Translations under genes and position numbers: made by a program
The notes under the pieces: generated by a model
The model's database searches: none
What the model saw: the letters and a program-made list of their open reading frames with translations, nothing else
What the model was told of the DNA's origin: nothing
NCBI GenBank assembly: GCA_002328585.1
Contig: DCUV01000025.1
Coordinates: 1,668 to 49,016, forward strand
Length of the DNA stretch: 47,349 nucleotides
Direction: 5' to 3'
Origin: Spirochaetia bacterium UBA2205
Lineage (GTDB): Bacteria > Spirochaetota > UBA4802 > UB4802
Shown: positions 1 to 9,751 of the stretch, in pieces
Layout of the letters: the number at the start of each line of letters is the position of its first letter
Numbering within the stretch: position 1 is the stretch's first letter

Positions 1-25
1 GCTGGTTCAAATCCAGTCGCCCCGA
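1..25 (+). tRNA. tRNA 3' end, probably tRNA-Pro (partial)
   Basis: The first 25 bases form a T-arm (GCTGG / TTCAAAT / CCAGT) followed by seven acceptor bases CGCCCCG and a discriminator A. CCA is not encoded. The implied 5' end would start CGGGGCG; a first base C with discriminator A is typical of bacterial tRNA-Pro. The anticodon lies outside the window, so the isotype is inferred. Confidence 0.6.
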
Positions 26-38
26 ATTAAGAAAAATT

Positions 39-110
39 ATTCTGAGGAAGTCTTAGCAACTACAAAAGATTTCTTTTGAACGATGCGATTCTTCAGCTTT
101 GCCTCAGAAT
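39..110. repeat. Small palindromic element, copy 1
   Basis: The element is bounded by the perfect 9-bp inverted repeat ATTCTGAGG (39-47) and CCTCAGAAT (102-110), with an internal GATTCTTC. It starts 13 bp after the tRNA. A second element with the same ends and internal motif lies at 39127-39196, so this is an interspersed MITE- or REP-like repeat family rather than a chance hairpin. Confidence 0.6.
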
Positions 111-221
111 TACGATAACGCTCCACCATCATCCTCGAGCTGCATACTATATTTCTCTTTTTCTTTCTTATTTATATGGTTAATAAAACAGATAGCCGGG
201 TTGTAACCAGTTGACATAAAT

Positions 222-253
222 AAAAAGGGATGTTTTTGAAACATCCCTTTTTT
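222..253. terminator. Rho-independent terminator of the YtfJ-like gene
   Basis: A 14-bp perfect stem (222-235 with 239-252) has a 3-base loop and A/T runs on both sides, so it can work in both directions. It lies 24 bp beyond the stop codon of the minus-strand gene at 277-810. Confidence 0.8.
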
Positions 254-276
254 GACTTAATATACTATGGTAAAAA

Positions 277-810
277 CTATTTAATTAAATCCTCTACCAT
301 CTTAACTACTTTATTAATTTCTTCGCCTCTTACCGCACCTTTGTAAACATATTTAACCTTCATATCCTTACCAATAAACATAATAACCGAAGTATTATTG
401 CAATCACCCAGATTCCATGCTTTTGCTAAAATTAAATCAGGATCGGTTAAGATAGTGGTATTATACTTTTTGATCTTCCCCTGTATAATTTTTCTGATTA
501 AGAAATTAGGTGCCTTCGAATCTTTAAGATTAGCAATGCCAAACCCTTCATACTTATCTTTAGGGAAGTTTTTTGCTTTCAAAGCATCTGCAAGCGGATC
601 ATTAAGATCTGATGCATCTGCATCATTGTAAAATAGCGATACCAATTTTGTTCCTAAAGCTGGTATCATCTTTGGGTTATTTTCAGCATCTCGCAACTCA
701 ATATTTTTTACCGTCTGCCCCACTGTTAAAGCATAAGCAACCGCTACACCCAGACAAAGTGCAACAATAATTAATACAACAATTGCTGGCGAACTTTTTA
801 AAAACTTCAT
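277..810 (-). CDS. YtfJ-like periplasmic protein, thioredoxin fold
   Basis: This 177-residue protein has an N-terminal hydrophobic signal or anchor segment (about residues 8-29). The rest resembles the YtfJ family, a thioredoxin-fold group of periplasmic proteins with no known enzyme activity. The C-terminal block (AWNLGDCNNTSVIMFIGKD, then a KGA turn and a final helix) matches the YtfJ pattern AWxL...VVVLDKDG...GAL. No CxxC redox motif is present, so disulfide exchange is unlikely. A strong GGGGGA ribosome-binding site lies just upstream of the ATG. The gene is monocistronic, with its own terminator at 222-253. Confidence 0.65.
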   Translation of the reverse strand: MKFLKSSPAIVVLIIVALCLGVAVAYALTVGQTVKNIELRDAENNPKMIPALGTKLVSLFYNDADASDLNDPLADALKAKNFPKDKYEGFGIANLKDSKAPNFLIRKIIQGKIKKYNTTILTDPDLILAKAWNLGDCNNTSVIMFIGKDMKVKYVYKGAVRGEEINKVVKMVEDLIK

Positions 811-1053
811 ATTAAATATCCCCCTTCATAATAATTATTAAATTGTAAATTTTGTCATTATTATTAATGGGTATATTGAATATGTCAAGTCAATTATATC
901 ATAATTTATTTTATTTTAATGTAAATTGTACTTCATAAAAAAATCACCATTTTGTGAATTTTGTATTTTATTATCTTTACATTTTATACAATTAGCTTTC
1001 ATACTTTCATAATAGAACTTTATTATTTTTTTATAAAAATATCAAGCTTTAAA

Positions 1054-2676
1054 ATGATCAAAGGTAATAACATCACATCATCTGTCAGATGTATCGTATT
1101 CATTTCATGTATTTTTATAATAGTATGTATCTATACTAATCCCGGCATAAGCAATGTAAATAATAATTCAAATGGAAATAAAAATACAGTACAATTTCTT
1201 TCAGACGCTAGTCTTCTTATCGAAGGGGGGGTTTTTGCAAAAAGTGATGCTGGTTTTACCAGCTTGCATCAAAAAATGATAGATTTGACTATCTTTACAT
1301 TTAATGATTATCAGTGTTCTTTTATTGTTAAAGAAGGAATCTATACTACTGAGCGTTTTTCCAACTACTTTTATCCTTATAGAATTGAATATCAGATGGA
1401 TTATTTTTATTTTTCTAAACATTTAAACTCATCATCTATAGGTATTGTCATAGATCATAAGTGTTACAACACTTTTGATAAAACTGATAACACGGGCAAT
1501 CTAGAATTCCGATGGTACGGCATTGGCATTAAATGGGAATCCAATGGAATGGGTATTGGAAAAAAATGCATACCATCGTATGCAGGATATGAGAATATAA
1601 TTTCGGTTAAAAACATTCAATATTCGCTGTATGCGGGAAGGAATATATCTCATAGATTATTTTTATATGACTATTTACTATCTGCAACATTGCGATATGA
1701 TTTTATTGTCTATCCATTAATAGTTCCATACTGTGAAGGAACACTTTCAGGAATAATTGATAATAAAAATAATCTTAGAGTTGACCGCTCAATGGAGATT
1801 GGATCATGTTTTATGTTAAATAATGTAATACTCACTCCTTTTATGAAGTATACATATAAACATGATGCACTAACCTATTATGGTATTACTGATAACATGT
1901 TGTTTTTTGGTATTAGAGCTGAAAGTCTTTTATCACAGCAAGTAACTACGGTTGATGATACTCCAAAAAAGTATGAAACACCTCATCTCGGTTTTAAAGG
2001 TGGTTATGGTAAATATTTTGGAAGTAACTATCTGGGATACCGAACCGATTTTTCAATGCTTTTTAAAATATTTTATTTTGACAGTAATTCAGTTTTTTTT
2101 ATCTCTGATATCGTTCATTCAACAATAAATGAAGAGAATGCCCTTTATCCCAGATTTATAAATTATAATCTGCAATTAGGATCTGACATTTATTTTACAG
2201 ATTATTTATTTACCGGATTTATCTATGGTTATAGCGGTAATTATGAGGGTGATTTTTATAATGGCATTAGTGAAACATATCATTCACTTGGATTTATTTT
2301 AGCAAGCAAAGGAAATAGTACCGGTACAATAGCTAATAGACAGTCATTGAAAAGAAACTATCATAAACAATTTGAGTGGCATACTACAATATTTTATTTG
2401 TTCAATAAAAAAAACTACCCATATATTTGTGACATTAGAATAGGATTACAATATAATATCATTAACCTCAACTATATAACTCCATACATTTCATCCAGTT
2501 ATAACATATTGGTTAATAACAAAAACGATACCTTATATGCTGTTGAAAGCGGTGTTTATTTCCCAACCTATGTAATGCTGTCAGTTTACTATCGTTTCCA
2601 GAAAATAATTAATATCGATAGAATAGATGGCATTTCCGAAAAACATCATCTGGTTGGGCTCAGAATTGAACTCTAA
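1054..2676 (+). CDS. Predicted outer-membrane beta-barrel protein, unknown function
   Basis: I do not recognise the family. The reading frame is open from a TTG at 961, but I choose the ATG at 1054 because a signal-like segment follows it (a short basic start, then about 15 hydrophobic residues). No good ribosome-binding site is visible, so the start is uncertain. The mature part, about 500 residues, is rich in Tyr, Phe, Asn and alternating hydrophobic/polar strands with short turns, as in outer-membrane barrels, and it ends in a strand (LVGLRIEL). The gene is more AT-rich than its neighbours and stands alone. Confidence 0.5.
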   Translation: MIKGNNITSSVRCIVFISCIFIIVCIYTNPGISNVNNNSNGNKNTVQFLSDASLLIEGGVFAKSDAGFTSLHQKMIDLTIFTFNDYQCSFIVKEGIYTTERFSNYFYPYRIEYQMDYFYFSKHLNSSSIGIVIDHKCYNTFDKTDNTGNLEFRWYGIGIKWESNGMGIGKKCIPSYAGYENIISVKNIQYSLYAGRNISHRLFLYDYLLSATLRYDFIVYPLIVPYCEGTLSGIIDNKNNLRVDRSMEIGSCFMLNNVILTPFMKYTYKHDALTYYGITDNMLFFGIRAESLLSQQVTTVDDTPKKYETPHLGFKGGYGKYFGSNYLGYRTDFSMLFKIFYFDSNSVFFISDIVHSTINEENALYPRFINYNLQLGSDIYFTDYLFTGFIYGYSGNYEGDFYNGISETYHSLGFILASKGNSTGTIANRQSLKRNYHKQFEWHTTIFYLFNKKNYPYICDIRIGLQYNIINLNYITPYISSSYNILVNNKNDTLYAVESGVYFPTYVMLSVYYRFQKIINIDRIDGISEKHHLVGLRIEL

Positions 2677-2801
2677 TAACTTCTATAATGTTTCATAACG
2701 TAAATATTAATCATTATTTTACCTATTTTATGCTTGAATAAATAGTGTTACCTTTATATATTTATAAAATACTTAAAATATTTTTATAAAGGAGAATAAT
2801 T

Positions 2802-3272
2802 ATGAAAGGAGATCCAAAATTGATTGAGACATTGAATGCATTGCTTGCTGATGAATTAACTGCAATCAATCAATATATGGTTCACTCAGAAATGTGTGAT
2901 AACTGGGGATATGAAAAGCTCCACAAACACTTTGAAAAAAGAGCCATAGATGAGATGAAACATGCTGAAAAACTCATCGGCAGAATATTGTTTCTTGAGG
3001 GAGTACCAATTGTTACAAATTTAAAAAAAATCTTAATTGGAGCTGATGTCCCAAAACAATTAGCAAATGATCATGCTGCTGAAGAAGATGCTATTAAAGC
3101 TTATAATAATGCAATTGCACTGGCAGGTGATGTAAAGGATTTTGCAACACGTGAGGTACTGGAAAAAATATTAAACGATGAAGATATGCATATTGATGCA
3201 ATCGAAGAACTGCAGGATCAGATAAATCAAATGTCATTACAGATATTTTTAACAACACAGGTCAAAGAATAA
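2802..3272 (+). CDS. bfr: Bacterioferritin
   Basis: The 156-residue protein is a full-length bacterioferritin, a 24-subunit iron-storage shell that oxidises Fe(II) at a di-iron site. All ferroxidase ligands are visible: E18, E51, H54, E94, E127 and H130. M52, the residue that binds haem between subunits, is also kept, which separates it from plain ferritins and Dps. An AAGGAG ribosome-binding site precedes the ATG. The gene is monocistronic and shares a hairpin terminator with the convergent flavin reductase gene. No clear Fur box was seen upstream. Confidence 0.95.
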   Translation: MKGDPKLIETLNALLADELTAINQYMVHSEMCDNWGYEKLHKHFEKRAIDEMKHAEKLIGRILFLEGVPIVTNLKKILIGADVPKQLANDHAAEEDAIKAYNNAIALAGDVKDFATREVLEKILNDEDMHIDAIEELQDQINQMSLQIFLTTQVKE

Positions 3273-3282
3273 TCTTTTATAT

Positions 3283-3307
3283 TCCACGCTGTTTAACGCA
3301 GCGTGGA
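3283..3307. terminator. Terminator between bfr and the flavin reductase gene
   Basis: A 9-bp stem (3283-3291 with 3299-3307) has a 7-base loop and is followed on the plus strand by a T-rich tract. It overlaps the last codon and stop of the convergent minus-strand gene, so it probably ends transcription from both sides. Confidence 0.75.
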
Positions 3308-3883
3308 TTTTGTTTTTTCTTTTGTTCTTTTTTTAACTGAAAACCCAAATTTTCCTATTTGTTTATCGACTGCACAATAAAAACCATGATTATAACAAAG
3401 TAGCCCTGCCCTTTCTAAATGCAAAGCACCTCGCTTATCTAATAATGCATCATCTACATGTACCAGCAAAACTTTCCCAATAAACTGATGATGACTGCCT
3501 AAATTTAAAATTTTTATTACCTTACATTCTATTGAAATAGGACATTCAGCAATGAGTGGTGCTTTTACTTTTTCTGCTTGAAGCCTGGTAAGATGAGCTA
3601 TCGCAAATTTATCATATTTTTTTCCAGAACGCACACCGCAAAAATCTACTGCTTTCACCAGTTTTTTATCCGGAATGTTAACAACAAATTCCTTTGATTT
3701 TTTAATTAGTTCATATGTATAACGTTCCGGACGTAACGATATCCCTATCATTGGTGGCTCTGTACATACCGTACCAATCCACGATACTGTGCAAACATTA
3801 TCTCTGCCTTGAAAACTGGATGTTATCAACACAGCAGGAACAGGATACAACATTGTACCTGGTTTCCACGTTATGTGTGCCAT
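3293..3883 (-). CDS. Flavin reductase family protein (flavoredoxin-like)
   Basis: This 196-residue protein belongs to the FMN-binding split-barrel flavin reductase/flavoredoxin family. The start TWKPGTMLYPVPAVLITS, the following D-x-C-T-V-S-W-IG-T strand and the PPMIGISLRPERYTY block are typical FMN-binding elements, and a conserved KxVDFCGVRSGKKYDKF segment follows at about residues 77-95. Such proteins carry electrons from NAD(P)H or ferredoxin to FMN; the partner here cannot be told. The C-terminus is a lysine/threonine-rich tail. The terminator hairpin overlaps the stop. Confidence 0.8.
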   Translation of the reverse strand: MAHITWKPGTMLYPVPAVLITSSFQGRDNVCTVSWIGTVCTEPPMIGISLRPERYTYELIKKSKEFVVNIPDKKLVKAVDFCGVRSGKKYDKFAIAHLTRLQAEKVKAPLIAECPISIECKVIKILNLGSHHQFIGKVLLVHVDDALLDKRGALHLERAGLLCYNHGFYCAVDKQIGKFGFSVKKRTKEKTKSTLR

Positions 3884-3949
3884 AATGCAAAATCCATAAT
3901 AGTATTACCACCCTTAAAAATCAAATTATCAGAGGTTTTCTAATAGCTC

Positions 3950-5332
3950 TTATAATAGCGATCCTTTTAATAAAAGATATGCAACATTAAAATATATTAT
4001 TAATCCAGAAACATCAACCAGTGTTGCAACAAACGGAGCGGAAGATGTTGCAGGATCAAGCCCAAGTCTGCGTAAAATAAATGGCAACATTGAACCAACG
4101 GTAGTCCCCCACAAAACAACCCCCAACAATGCCAGCGCTACCGATATCGCGATACCTATCCAATGTTGTCCATATATACCAGAAAATCTTTGCCATATAC
4201 TAATCCTCAGAAATCCTATTGAACCTAAAATCAAACCTAATAAAAATCCCGATTGTATCTCTCGAAATAATACCCTTGACCAATCTTTTAACGTAATCTC
4301 GCCTACTGCCATTGCTCGTATAACCAATGTAGATGCCTGTGAACCGGAATTACCACCACTGGATATAATCAGTGGTACAAAAAGAGCAAGTACAACAGCT
4401 TTGGCAATTTCCTGCTCAAAATATCCCATTGCAGTAGCTGTCAGCATCTCACCAATAAATAATACAACCAACCATGTTGCTCTTTTCCTGGTTAATCGTA
4501 ATATAGGTTCATCAATATATGGCTCTTCAAGAGCTTCAACTGCAGCCATCTTATGAATATCTTCTGTGACCTCTTTTTCTTCAACATCCAATACGTCATC
4601 AATAGTAACTATCCCCAATAATACTCCGTCTGCATCAATTACCGGCAGAGCATAATGGTCATATTTTTTAAAAACCTGTATTGCTGTTTCCTGGTCATCA
4701 AAGGCATTGAGGCTTACAAATTTATGATCCATCAAAGTTTTTATGCGGCGTGTAGGTTGTGACAGCAATACCTGCCTCATTTTTATATCATCAATTAACC
4801 TGCCATTATCATCAATTACATATATCATGTTGAGAGTTTCACTATCCTTACCATATTTTCGTATATAATGCAAAACCTGTGCAATGGTCATATTTTCCTT
4901 GACAGCTATATAATCAGTGGTCATTAAACGACCAACGCTATTTTCGGGATACCCAAGCAAGGTCATTGCAGTAACACGCTCTTCTTTTGAAAGAAGAGCT
5001 AACATCTGGCGTAAAAGATCGGCAGGCAACTCTTCAAATAATGCAGTTCGATCATCAGGTGACATCTCATTCAAGATATCAGCTATCTGCTTTTTGGCTA
5101 AATTGCTTAAGAGGTGTTCCTGTATGTCATATTCCAGGTATTCAAATGTCTGAGATTGAAGTTGTTTTGGTAAAAGACGAAAAATTATGATCTGTTCATC
5201 TTCGGGAAGTTCGCTTATCAGCTCAGCTAAATCAGCAGGCGCCCATTCACTGAATACTTCTTTAAGAACACTAAATTCTCTATTATCAATAAGTTCTTTT
5301 ATTTCGGGCTGAATAAGAGGAGCAATCATCAT
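3950..5332 (-). CDS. mgtE: Magnesium transporter MgtE
   Basis: The 460-residue protein has the full MgtE layout: an N-terminal helical MgtE_N domain (about residues 20-130), two CBS domains (about 135-260) that sense cytosolic Mg2+, and five membrane helices (about 285-460) forming the channel. The conserved GGNSGSQASTLVIRA motif is present after the second helix. Length is normal. The upstream region (5333-5517) was checked for an M-box riboswitch and none was recognised. The gene appears to stand alone. Confidence 0.93.
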   Translation of the reverse strand: MMIAPLIQPEIKELIDNREFSVLKEVFSEWAPADLAELISELPEDEQIIIFRLLPKQLQSQTFEYLEYDIQEHLLSNLAKKQIADILNEMSPDDRTALFEELPADLLRQMLALLSKEERVTAMTLLGYPENSVGRLMTTDYIAVKENMTIAQVLHYIRKYGKDSETLNMIYVIDDNGRLIDDIKMRQVLLSQPTRRIKTLMDHKFVSLNAFDDQETAIQVFKKYDHYALPVIDADGVLLGIVTIDDVLDVEEKEVTEDIHKMAAVEALEEPYIDEPILRLTRKRATWLVVLFIGEMLTATAMGYFEQEIAKAVVLALFVPLIISSGGNSGSQASTLVIRAMAVGEITLKDWSRVLFREIQSGFLLGLILGSIGFLRISIWQRFSGIYGQHWIGIAISVALALLGVVLWGTTVGSMLPFILRRLGLDPATSSAPFVATLVDVSGLIIYFNVAYLLLKGSLL

Positions 5333-5517
5333 AACGTGCCTCAGAAAAATAAAAAATAATTAACAACTAAATGTGAAAATCCTGCATCAAAAAAATCAAT
5401 ACAGTTTTAATAAATAATAAAGAGTTTTAAGCTTATAATGATATATATATATAACGTAAATCCTTGAATATTTAAGTGCTAATCATTTTACTCATCAACA
5501 ATCGGATGACAAATCTT

Positions 5518-6396
5518 TCATTTTAGTTTAAATAAACCTTTCAAATTTTCAATAAGATCCGATGGTAAAATAACCACATGACTGCTCTGTGATTCACCCA
5601 ATTTTATCAATCCTTTTACATATTCCATACCAAGAAGATATAATAATGGGTCTCCACCGGTACTTTTCAATGATTTTGCAACAAATTCTATTGCAGCGGC
5701 TTCTGCTTGAGCTAAACGTTCACGAGCTTCTGCATCACGTTGAGCTGATTCCTTCCGTGCTTCAGCTTCAAGTATCTGAGCACGTTTAAATCCTTCTGCC
5801 TTTTTTTCCTGTGCTTCTTTCTGGGCTTCTGCCTCAAGTACTGTCGCACGGCGTTCACGCTCGGCTTTCATCTGCAAAGCCATTGCCTGCTGCAAATCCT
5901 GTGGAGGAACTATATCCTTGATTTCAACCCGTGTTATCTTTGTTCCCCATGAATCTGTAGCCTGGTCCAATATGATCAATAACTCTGCATTGATTTTATC
6001 ACGGGAAGATAATGATTGATCCAGAGTCATTTTACCCATGATGGAACGTAACGTGGTTAACGCCAGATTAGAGATTGCCATATTCAAATCTTCTATACCA
6101 TAAAATGCCTTGTATGGATCTAATATTTTGAAAAAAACAACACCATCAACTTTTACTGCTGCATTATCTTCGGTTATTATACCCTGCGGCGGCAGATCCA
6201 ATACCTGCTCACGAATATCTATTTTTGCAGCTACTTTTGAAAATAATGGATTAATAAGATTTAATCCAGGGGTTAATGTAGCTGCAAATTTTCCAAATCG
6301 TTCCACAAGCCAATTTTCTGCCTGAGGTACAATCCTGACTCCTTTATAGATAAGGATAATGATGAGTATTGCTACAGCAATAATTAATATTTGCAT
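5518..6396 (-). CDS. SPFH/Band 7 (stomatin-like) membrane protein, QmcA type
   Basis: This 292-residue protein has one N-terminal membrane segment (residues 1-18) followed by an SPFH domain (about 20-190), recognisable from RIVPQAENWLVERFGKF and the DIREQVLDLPPQGIITEDNA block. A long Ala/Glu/Arg-rich coiled coil comes next (about 170-240) and then a C-terminal hydrophobic stretch. Such proteins form ring-like oligomers in membrane microdomains and often steer membrane proteases. The NfeD partner gene lies 41 bp upstream on the same strand, the usual pairing for this family. Confidence 0.9.
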   Translation of the reverse strand: MQILIIAVAILIIILIYKGVRIVPQAENWLVERFGKFAATLTPGLNLINPLFSKVAAKIDIREQVLDLPPQGIITEDNAAVKVDGVVFFKILDPYKAFYGIEDLNMAISNLALTTLRSIMGKMTLDQSLSSRDKINAELLIILDQATDSWGTKITRVEIKDIVPPQDLQQAMALQMKAERERRATVLEAEAQKEAQEKKAEGFKRAQILEAEARKESAQRDAEARERLAQAEAAAIEFVAKSLKSTGGDPLLYLLGMEYVKGLIKLGESQSSHVVILPSDLIENLKGLFKLK

Positions 6397-6437
6397 ATAA
6401 AACCTCTATATATTAATAGTATAAAAAAATATTTTCA

Positions 6438-6887
6438 TTATTCATTTTTTTTAACTATCAACTTAATGCCATCAGCACCTGCAATAACTATTTGTTCCCC
6501 TTTAACAATTTTTTCATTTGATTGAGCTTTCCAAATCTTTACGCCATGGAATGGTTCATACAATTCTACCTCTCCAATCTGTGGAGGTATAATATCCTGA
6601 GTACATGTCCCTTTTATACCTGTTAATGTCACATCACGCGAATCATCTGCTGTTTTAACTTTTACCTTATCTTTTAGATAGCCAAACCATAACCCTAAAA
6701 AAGCACCCGACGAAATAAAAAAACAAAACCATTGCCATGTATATGATTCAAGCAAACCTGAATAAACAAGTACTGCAGTAATCAATGCTCCAATACCAAA
6801 CCAAAAAATAATAAATCCCGGCAATAGTATCTCTACTGCCATAAGAATAATACCAATTGTTAACCATGCAGATGGCGATAGTTCCAT
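6438..6887 (-). CDS. NfeD-like membrane protein
   Basis: The 149-residue protein has membrane helices in its first 75 residues and a C-terminal beta-rich OB-fold domain (about 85-148), the layout of short NfeD proteins without the ClpP-like protease domain. It is the first gene of a two-gene unit with the SPFH protein, and the two are expected to interact in the membrane. Confidence 0.85.
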   Translation of the reverse strand: MELSPSAWLTIGIILMAVEILLPGFIIFWFGIGALITAVLVYSGLLESYTWQWFCFFISSGAFLGLWFGYLKDKVKVKTADDSRDVTLTGIKGTCTQDIIPPQIGEVELYEPFHGVKIWKAQSNEKIVKGEQIVIAGADGIKLIVKKNE

Positions 6888-7162
6888 TTAATAATCCTAT
6901 TGTTATTGCCTAAAAGTTCATCTATTCTTACTCAACGAACGTTAAAAGTCAATAATTAATTATTATACTATCCTTTGCACCTGTAATTCATTGGACATGC
7001 TTAATCATGCACAGCCATTGTGATATGTTCTTTCAGGAAGTATTATTAATGCAGTAACTCAGGATTATTCATTGATGCAAAACTGCCATGAGTAAAAAAT
7101 TCATCCCACTGCTACAGGGATTTTTTGATAGTTTTCATAATAATATATCTTCAGTAATAACA

Positions 7163-9142
7163 TTAACAACTATTTGCTTTTTGTGATAATTGCAACACAG
7201 CAACTGCCTTTGCAATAATTTCTCGTTTACCAACAACATATAAAATATCATCACCTTCAATAACATCATCAGCACCTGGATTGGGAACTATTATATTACC
7301 TCTTTTAATTGCAACAACTGAAAATTGGTGTACTTTTCTGAATTGCATCTGCCCAATAGATTTTCCAACAACGGGTGACCCAGAACAAACACGAATTGCC
7401 TGCATATCAATTTCATCAATGGGTATGGTATCATACGAAGCATTATGCAGTTGGCGCAACATTGCATATCCCTTTGCACGGATTGCAGTGACAAGAGTTT
7501 CAATATCGTTTCTGGGAACATCATAATACTGCAATACCCGCGCAAAAATTTCTATTGATGTTTCGTATTCCTCGGGTATTACCTCATCGGCACCTAATTC
7601 TATCAATTCTTTCATATCACCAACAAATCGCGCACGCACAATACTATGTATATTTGGATTTAATCGCTTAGCCAATACTATTACGCGTTTTATTGCTGCC
7701 CTGTCTGCTATCGCTACAACCAGTACCCGTGCTGACTCAATATTTACATGATGAAGCATGTCTTCCTGTGATGCATCACCATAGATAATATTTTCACCTT
7801 CTCTTTTTTCCTTCTTTACTGTTTCAGGATTCATCTCTATGATGATATAGGGGATGTTTATACTTTTTGCAGCAATTGCTACATTTTTACCATTGATACC
7901 ATATCCAACAATTATAATATGATCTTTCATTTCCTCTTTGTAGGTATTAACTGTATATGCCAGACCATACACGATAGCTCTGGGTAAAGGTAGTTTTAAT
8001 ATTATATCTGTTATTAAGGATGAATACTTAATCATAAAAGGGGTCACTGCCATTGATAAGATGGCTACCGACAGGAAAAGCTGATATTCGCTGCCTTTAA
8101 ACAAACCGTTTGCTATACCAATTTGAGCCAATATAAATGAAAATTCACCTATTTGTGCTAATGCAAAGCCTGTCAATAATGCAGTTCGCAATGGATAGCC
8201 AACAATAATAACAATTACTGTTACTATGAACAATTTGATAGCAATAACACCCAGTGATAATGATGACATGGTGATAATATTCAACATAACAATGGAAGGA
8301 TCAAGGAGCATCCCAATAGATATGAAGAAAAAGCTGGTAAATAAATCTCTGAATGGTATCATTGAACTGAATGTTTGGCCGCTATATTCTGATGCTGCAA
8401 TGATGACACCTGCAAGGAATGCGCCTAACTCAATGGATAAGCCCAGTGAATACGTTGCCACAGTTATTGCCAGACAAATAGTAACAACACTTATAATAAA
8501 AAGTTCTCTGCTACGCGTTTTTGCTATTTCAAATAAAAATTTTGGTATAACATATCGTGCCAGTACAAGTACCAGCACAATGACAACGCCGCCTTTTAAA
8601 AGCAATAAAAGCATTTCAGTAGTAATTGAATGGTTCACATCACCACTCAATAAAGGAATAAATAACATCAATGGAACAATTGCTATATCCTGAACTATTA
8701 ATATCGCCAGTGATATTCTTCCATGAGGACTATCGCCAAGAGCATATTCCTGTAAAATTTTTAAAACAATTGCTGTACTGCTCAGTGAAACTATAAATCC
8801 AAAAAAAACAGATCGTGAAAAACTATTCCATACAAACATTATCACGGCAACAATAACTATCGTCACAAGAACCTGTAAAACACCAGCAACTATTGCTCGT
8901 TTTAACGATGTTATTTCCTCAAGCGATAATTCCAGACCAATGGTAAAAAGCAAGGTAATGATACCTATCTCGGATAACAGCTCAACCTCATCAGGTGTTT
9001 TGACAAACTGGAAACCATAAGGACCTACCAGCAAACCTGTCAGCAACAAGCCAATAATTGTTGGGATTTTAAAACGGTTACATATATATATAACAGCTAT
9101 TGCAATTGATAAAATAATTAATATGTTTGCAAGAATTTGCAT
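7163..9142 (-). CDS. KefB-type monovalent cation:proton antiporter with RCK domain
   Basis: The 659-residue protein has about 12 membrane helices (residues 1-390) of the Na+/H+ exchanger (CPA2) fold, with family motifs such as GLLLTGLLVGPYG near the start and FTIGLELS at about residue 67. A cytosolic RCK/TrkA_N nucleotide-binding domain starts at DHIIIVGYGINGKNVA (about 408), and a TrkA_C domain forms the end (about 570-650). Family members exchange K+ or Na+ for H+ and are gated by nucleotide or ligand binding; the specific ion cannot be read from sequence. No strong ribosome-binding site is visible before the ATG. Confidence 0.87.
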   Translation of the reverse strand: MQILANILIILSIAIAVIYICNRFKIPTIIGLLLTGLLVGPYGFQFVKTPDEVELLSEIGIITLLFTIGLELSLEEITSLKRAIVAGVLQVLVTIVIVAVIMFVWNSFSRSVFFGFIVSLSSTAIVLKILQEYALGDSPHGRISLAILIVQDIAIVPLMLFIPLLSGDVNHSITTEMLLLLLKGGVVIVLVLVLARYVIPKFLFEIAKTRSRELFIISVVTICLAITVATYSLGLSIELGAFLAGVIIAASEYSGQTFSSMIPFRDLFTSFFFISIGMLLDPSIVMLNIITMSSLSLGVIAIKLFIVTVIVIIVGYPLRTALLTGFALAQIGEFSFILAQIGIANGLFKGSEYQLFLSVAILSMAVTPFMIKYSSLITDIILKLPLPRAIVYGLAYTVNTYKEEMKDHIIIVGYGINGKNVAIAAKSINIPYIIIEMNPETVKKEKREGENIIYGDASQEDMLHHVNIESARVLVVAIADRAAIKRVIVLAKRLNPNIHSIVRARFVGDMKELIELGADEVIPEEYETSIEIFARVLQYYDVPRNDIETLVTAIRAKGYAMLRQLHNASYDTIPIDEIDMQAIRVCSGSPVVGKSIGQMQFRKVHQFSVVAIKRGNIIVPNPGADDVIEGDDILYVVGKREIIAKAVAVLQLSQKANSC

Positions 9143-9193
9143 AGGTTATGCAACTCGGGATTGAATTAAAGTATTGTTGAACAATCGAAATAA

Positions 9194-9661
9194 TTAATAT
9201 GTTAAAATCAACTGCATCTCATCGGTAGTTGATGTAAAGCCTTTTTTTTCATAAATACGTTTATCTTTGCCAATTGCATGAAGCAATATCCGGCCTGCTT
9301 TTCGTTCTTTTGCATAATTGATGACTGTATCCAGCAATTTAGATGCCACACCTTTACCTCTATAATCCGGTTCAGTATACACATTCATAATATACGCTTC
9401 AATACCATGTGGATTTTCATATAATGGAGGGCGATCTAAAAACTGAATACCCGTTGTAGCAATAATTGTTTCATCTGTCACAGCACAAAAAACCTTAAAT
9501 TCTCCTGTCTGAAATTTGCGAATAAAAAAATCCCTGGTAAGTGAGCGAAGCTTGCGCGTCCCATCTTCAGTTTCCAGTTTACCTAATTCAAAAAGCATCT
9601 TCATCCTTATAGTAACAACATCGTCAATATCACTTAACAGTGCTTCACGAAATTCATACAT
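9194..9661 (-). CDS. GNAT-family N-acetyltransferase
   Basis: The frame is open from 9697, but I choose the ATG at 9661 (155 residues) because a GAGGGGG ribosome-binding site lies at the right distance and the GNAT fold starts at once (YEFREALLSDIDDV). The acetyl-CoA motif is clear: VYTEPDYRGKGVASKLLDTV (R/Q-x-x-G-x-G/A) at about residues 97-116. The substrate is unknown. It lies downstream of no obvious operon partner. Confidence 0.85.
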   Translation of the reverse strand: MYEFREALLSDIDDVVTIRMKMLFELGKLETEDGTRKLRSLTRDFFIRKFQTGEFKVFCAVTDETIIATTGIQFLDRPPLYENPHGIEAYIMNVYTEPDYRGKGVASKLLDTVINYAKERKAGRILLHAIGKDKRIYEKKGFTSTTDEMQLILTY

Positions 9662-9751
9662 ATATACCCCCTCATGAACAACTAAACCTTTTAGCAAAAT
9701 CCATTAATGCGTATTGTATTTGTTTCGTCAAATAATAAAGTTGTATCAGTA

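Noticed and set aside
5333..5517. Possible M-box (Mg2+) riboswitch before mgtE
   Set aside because: No conserved M-box elements were recognised in this AT-rich leader.
8226..8693. 155-codon plus-strand frame within the antiporter gene
   Set aside because: It is antisense to well-conserved membrane helices and looks like a shadow frame.
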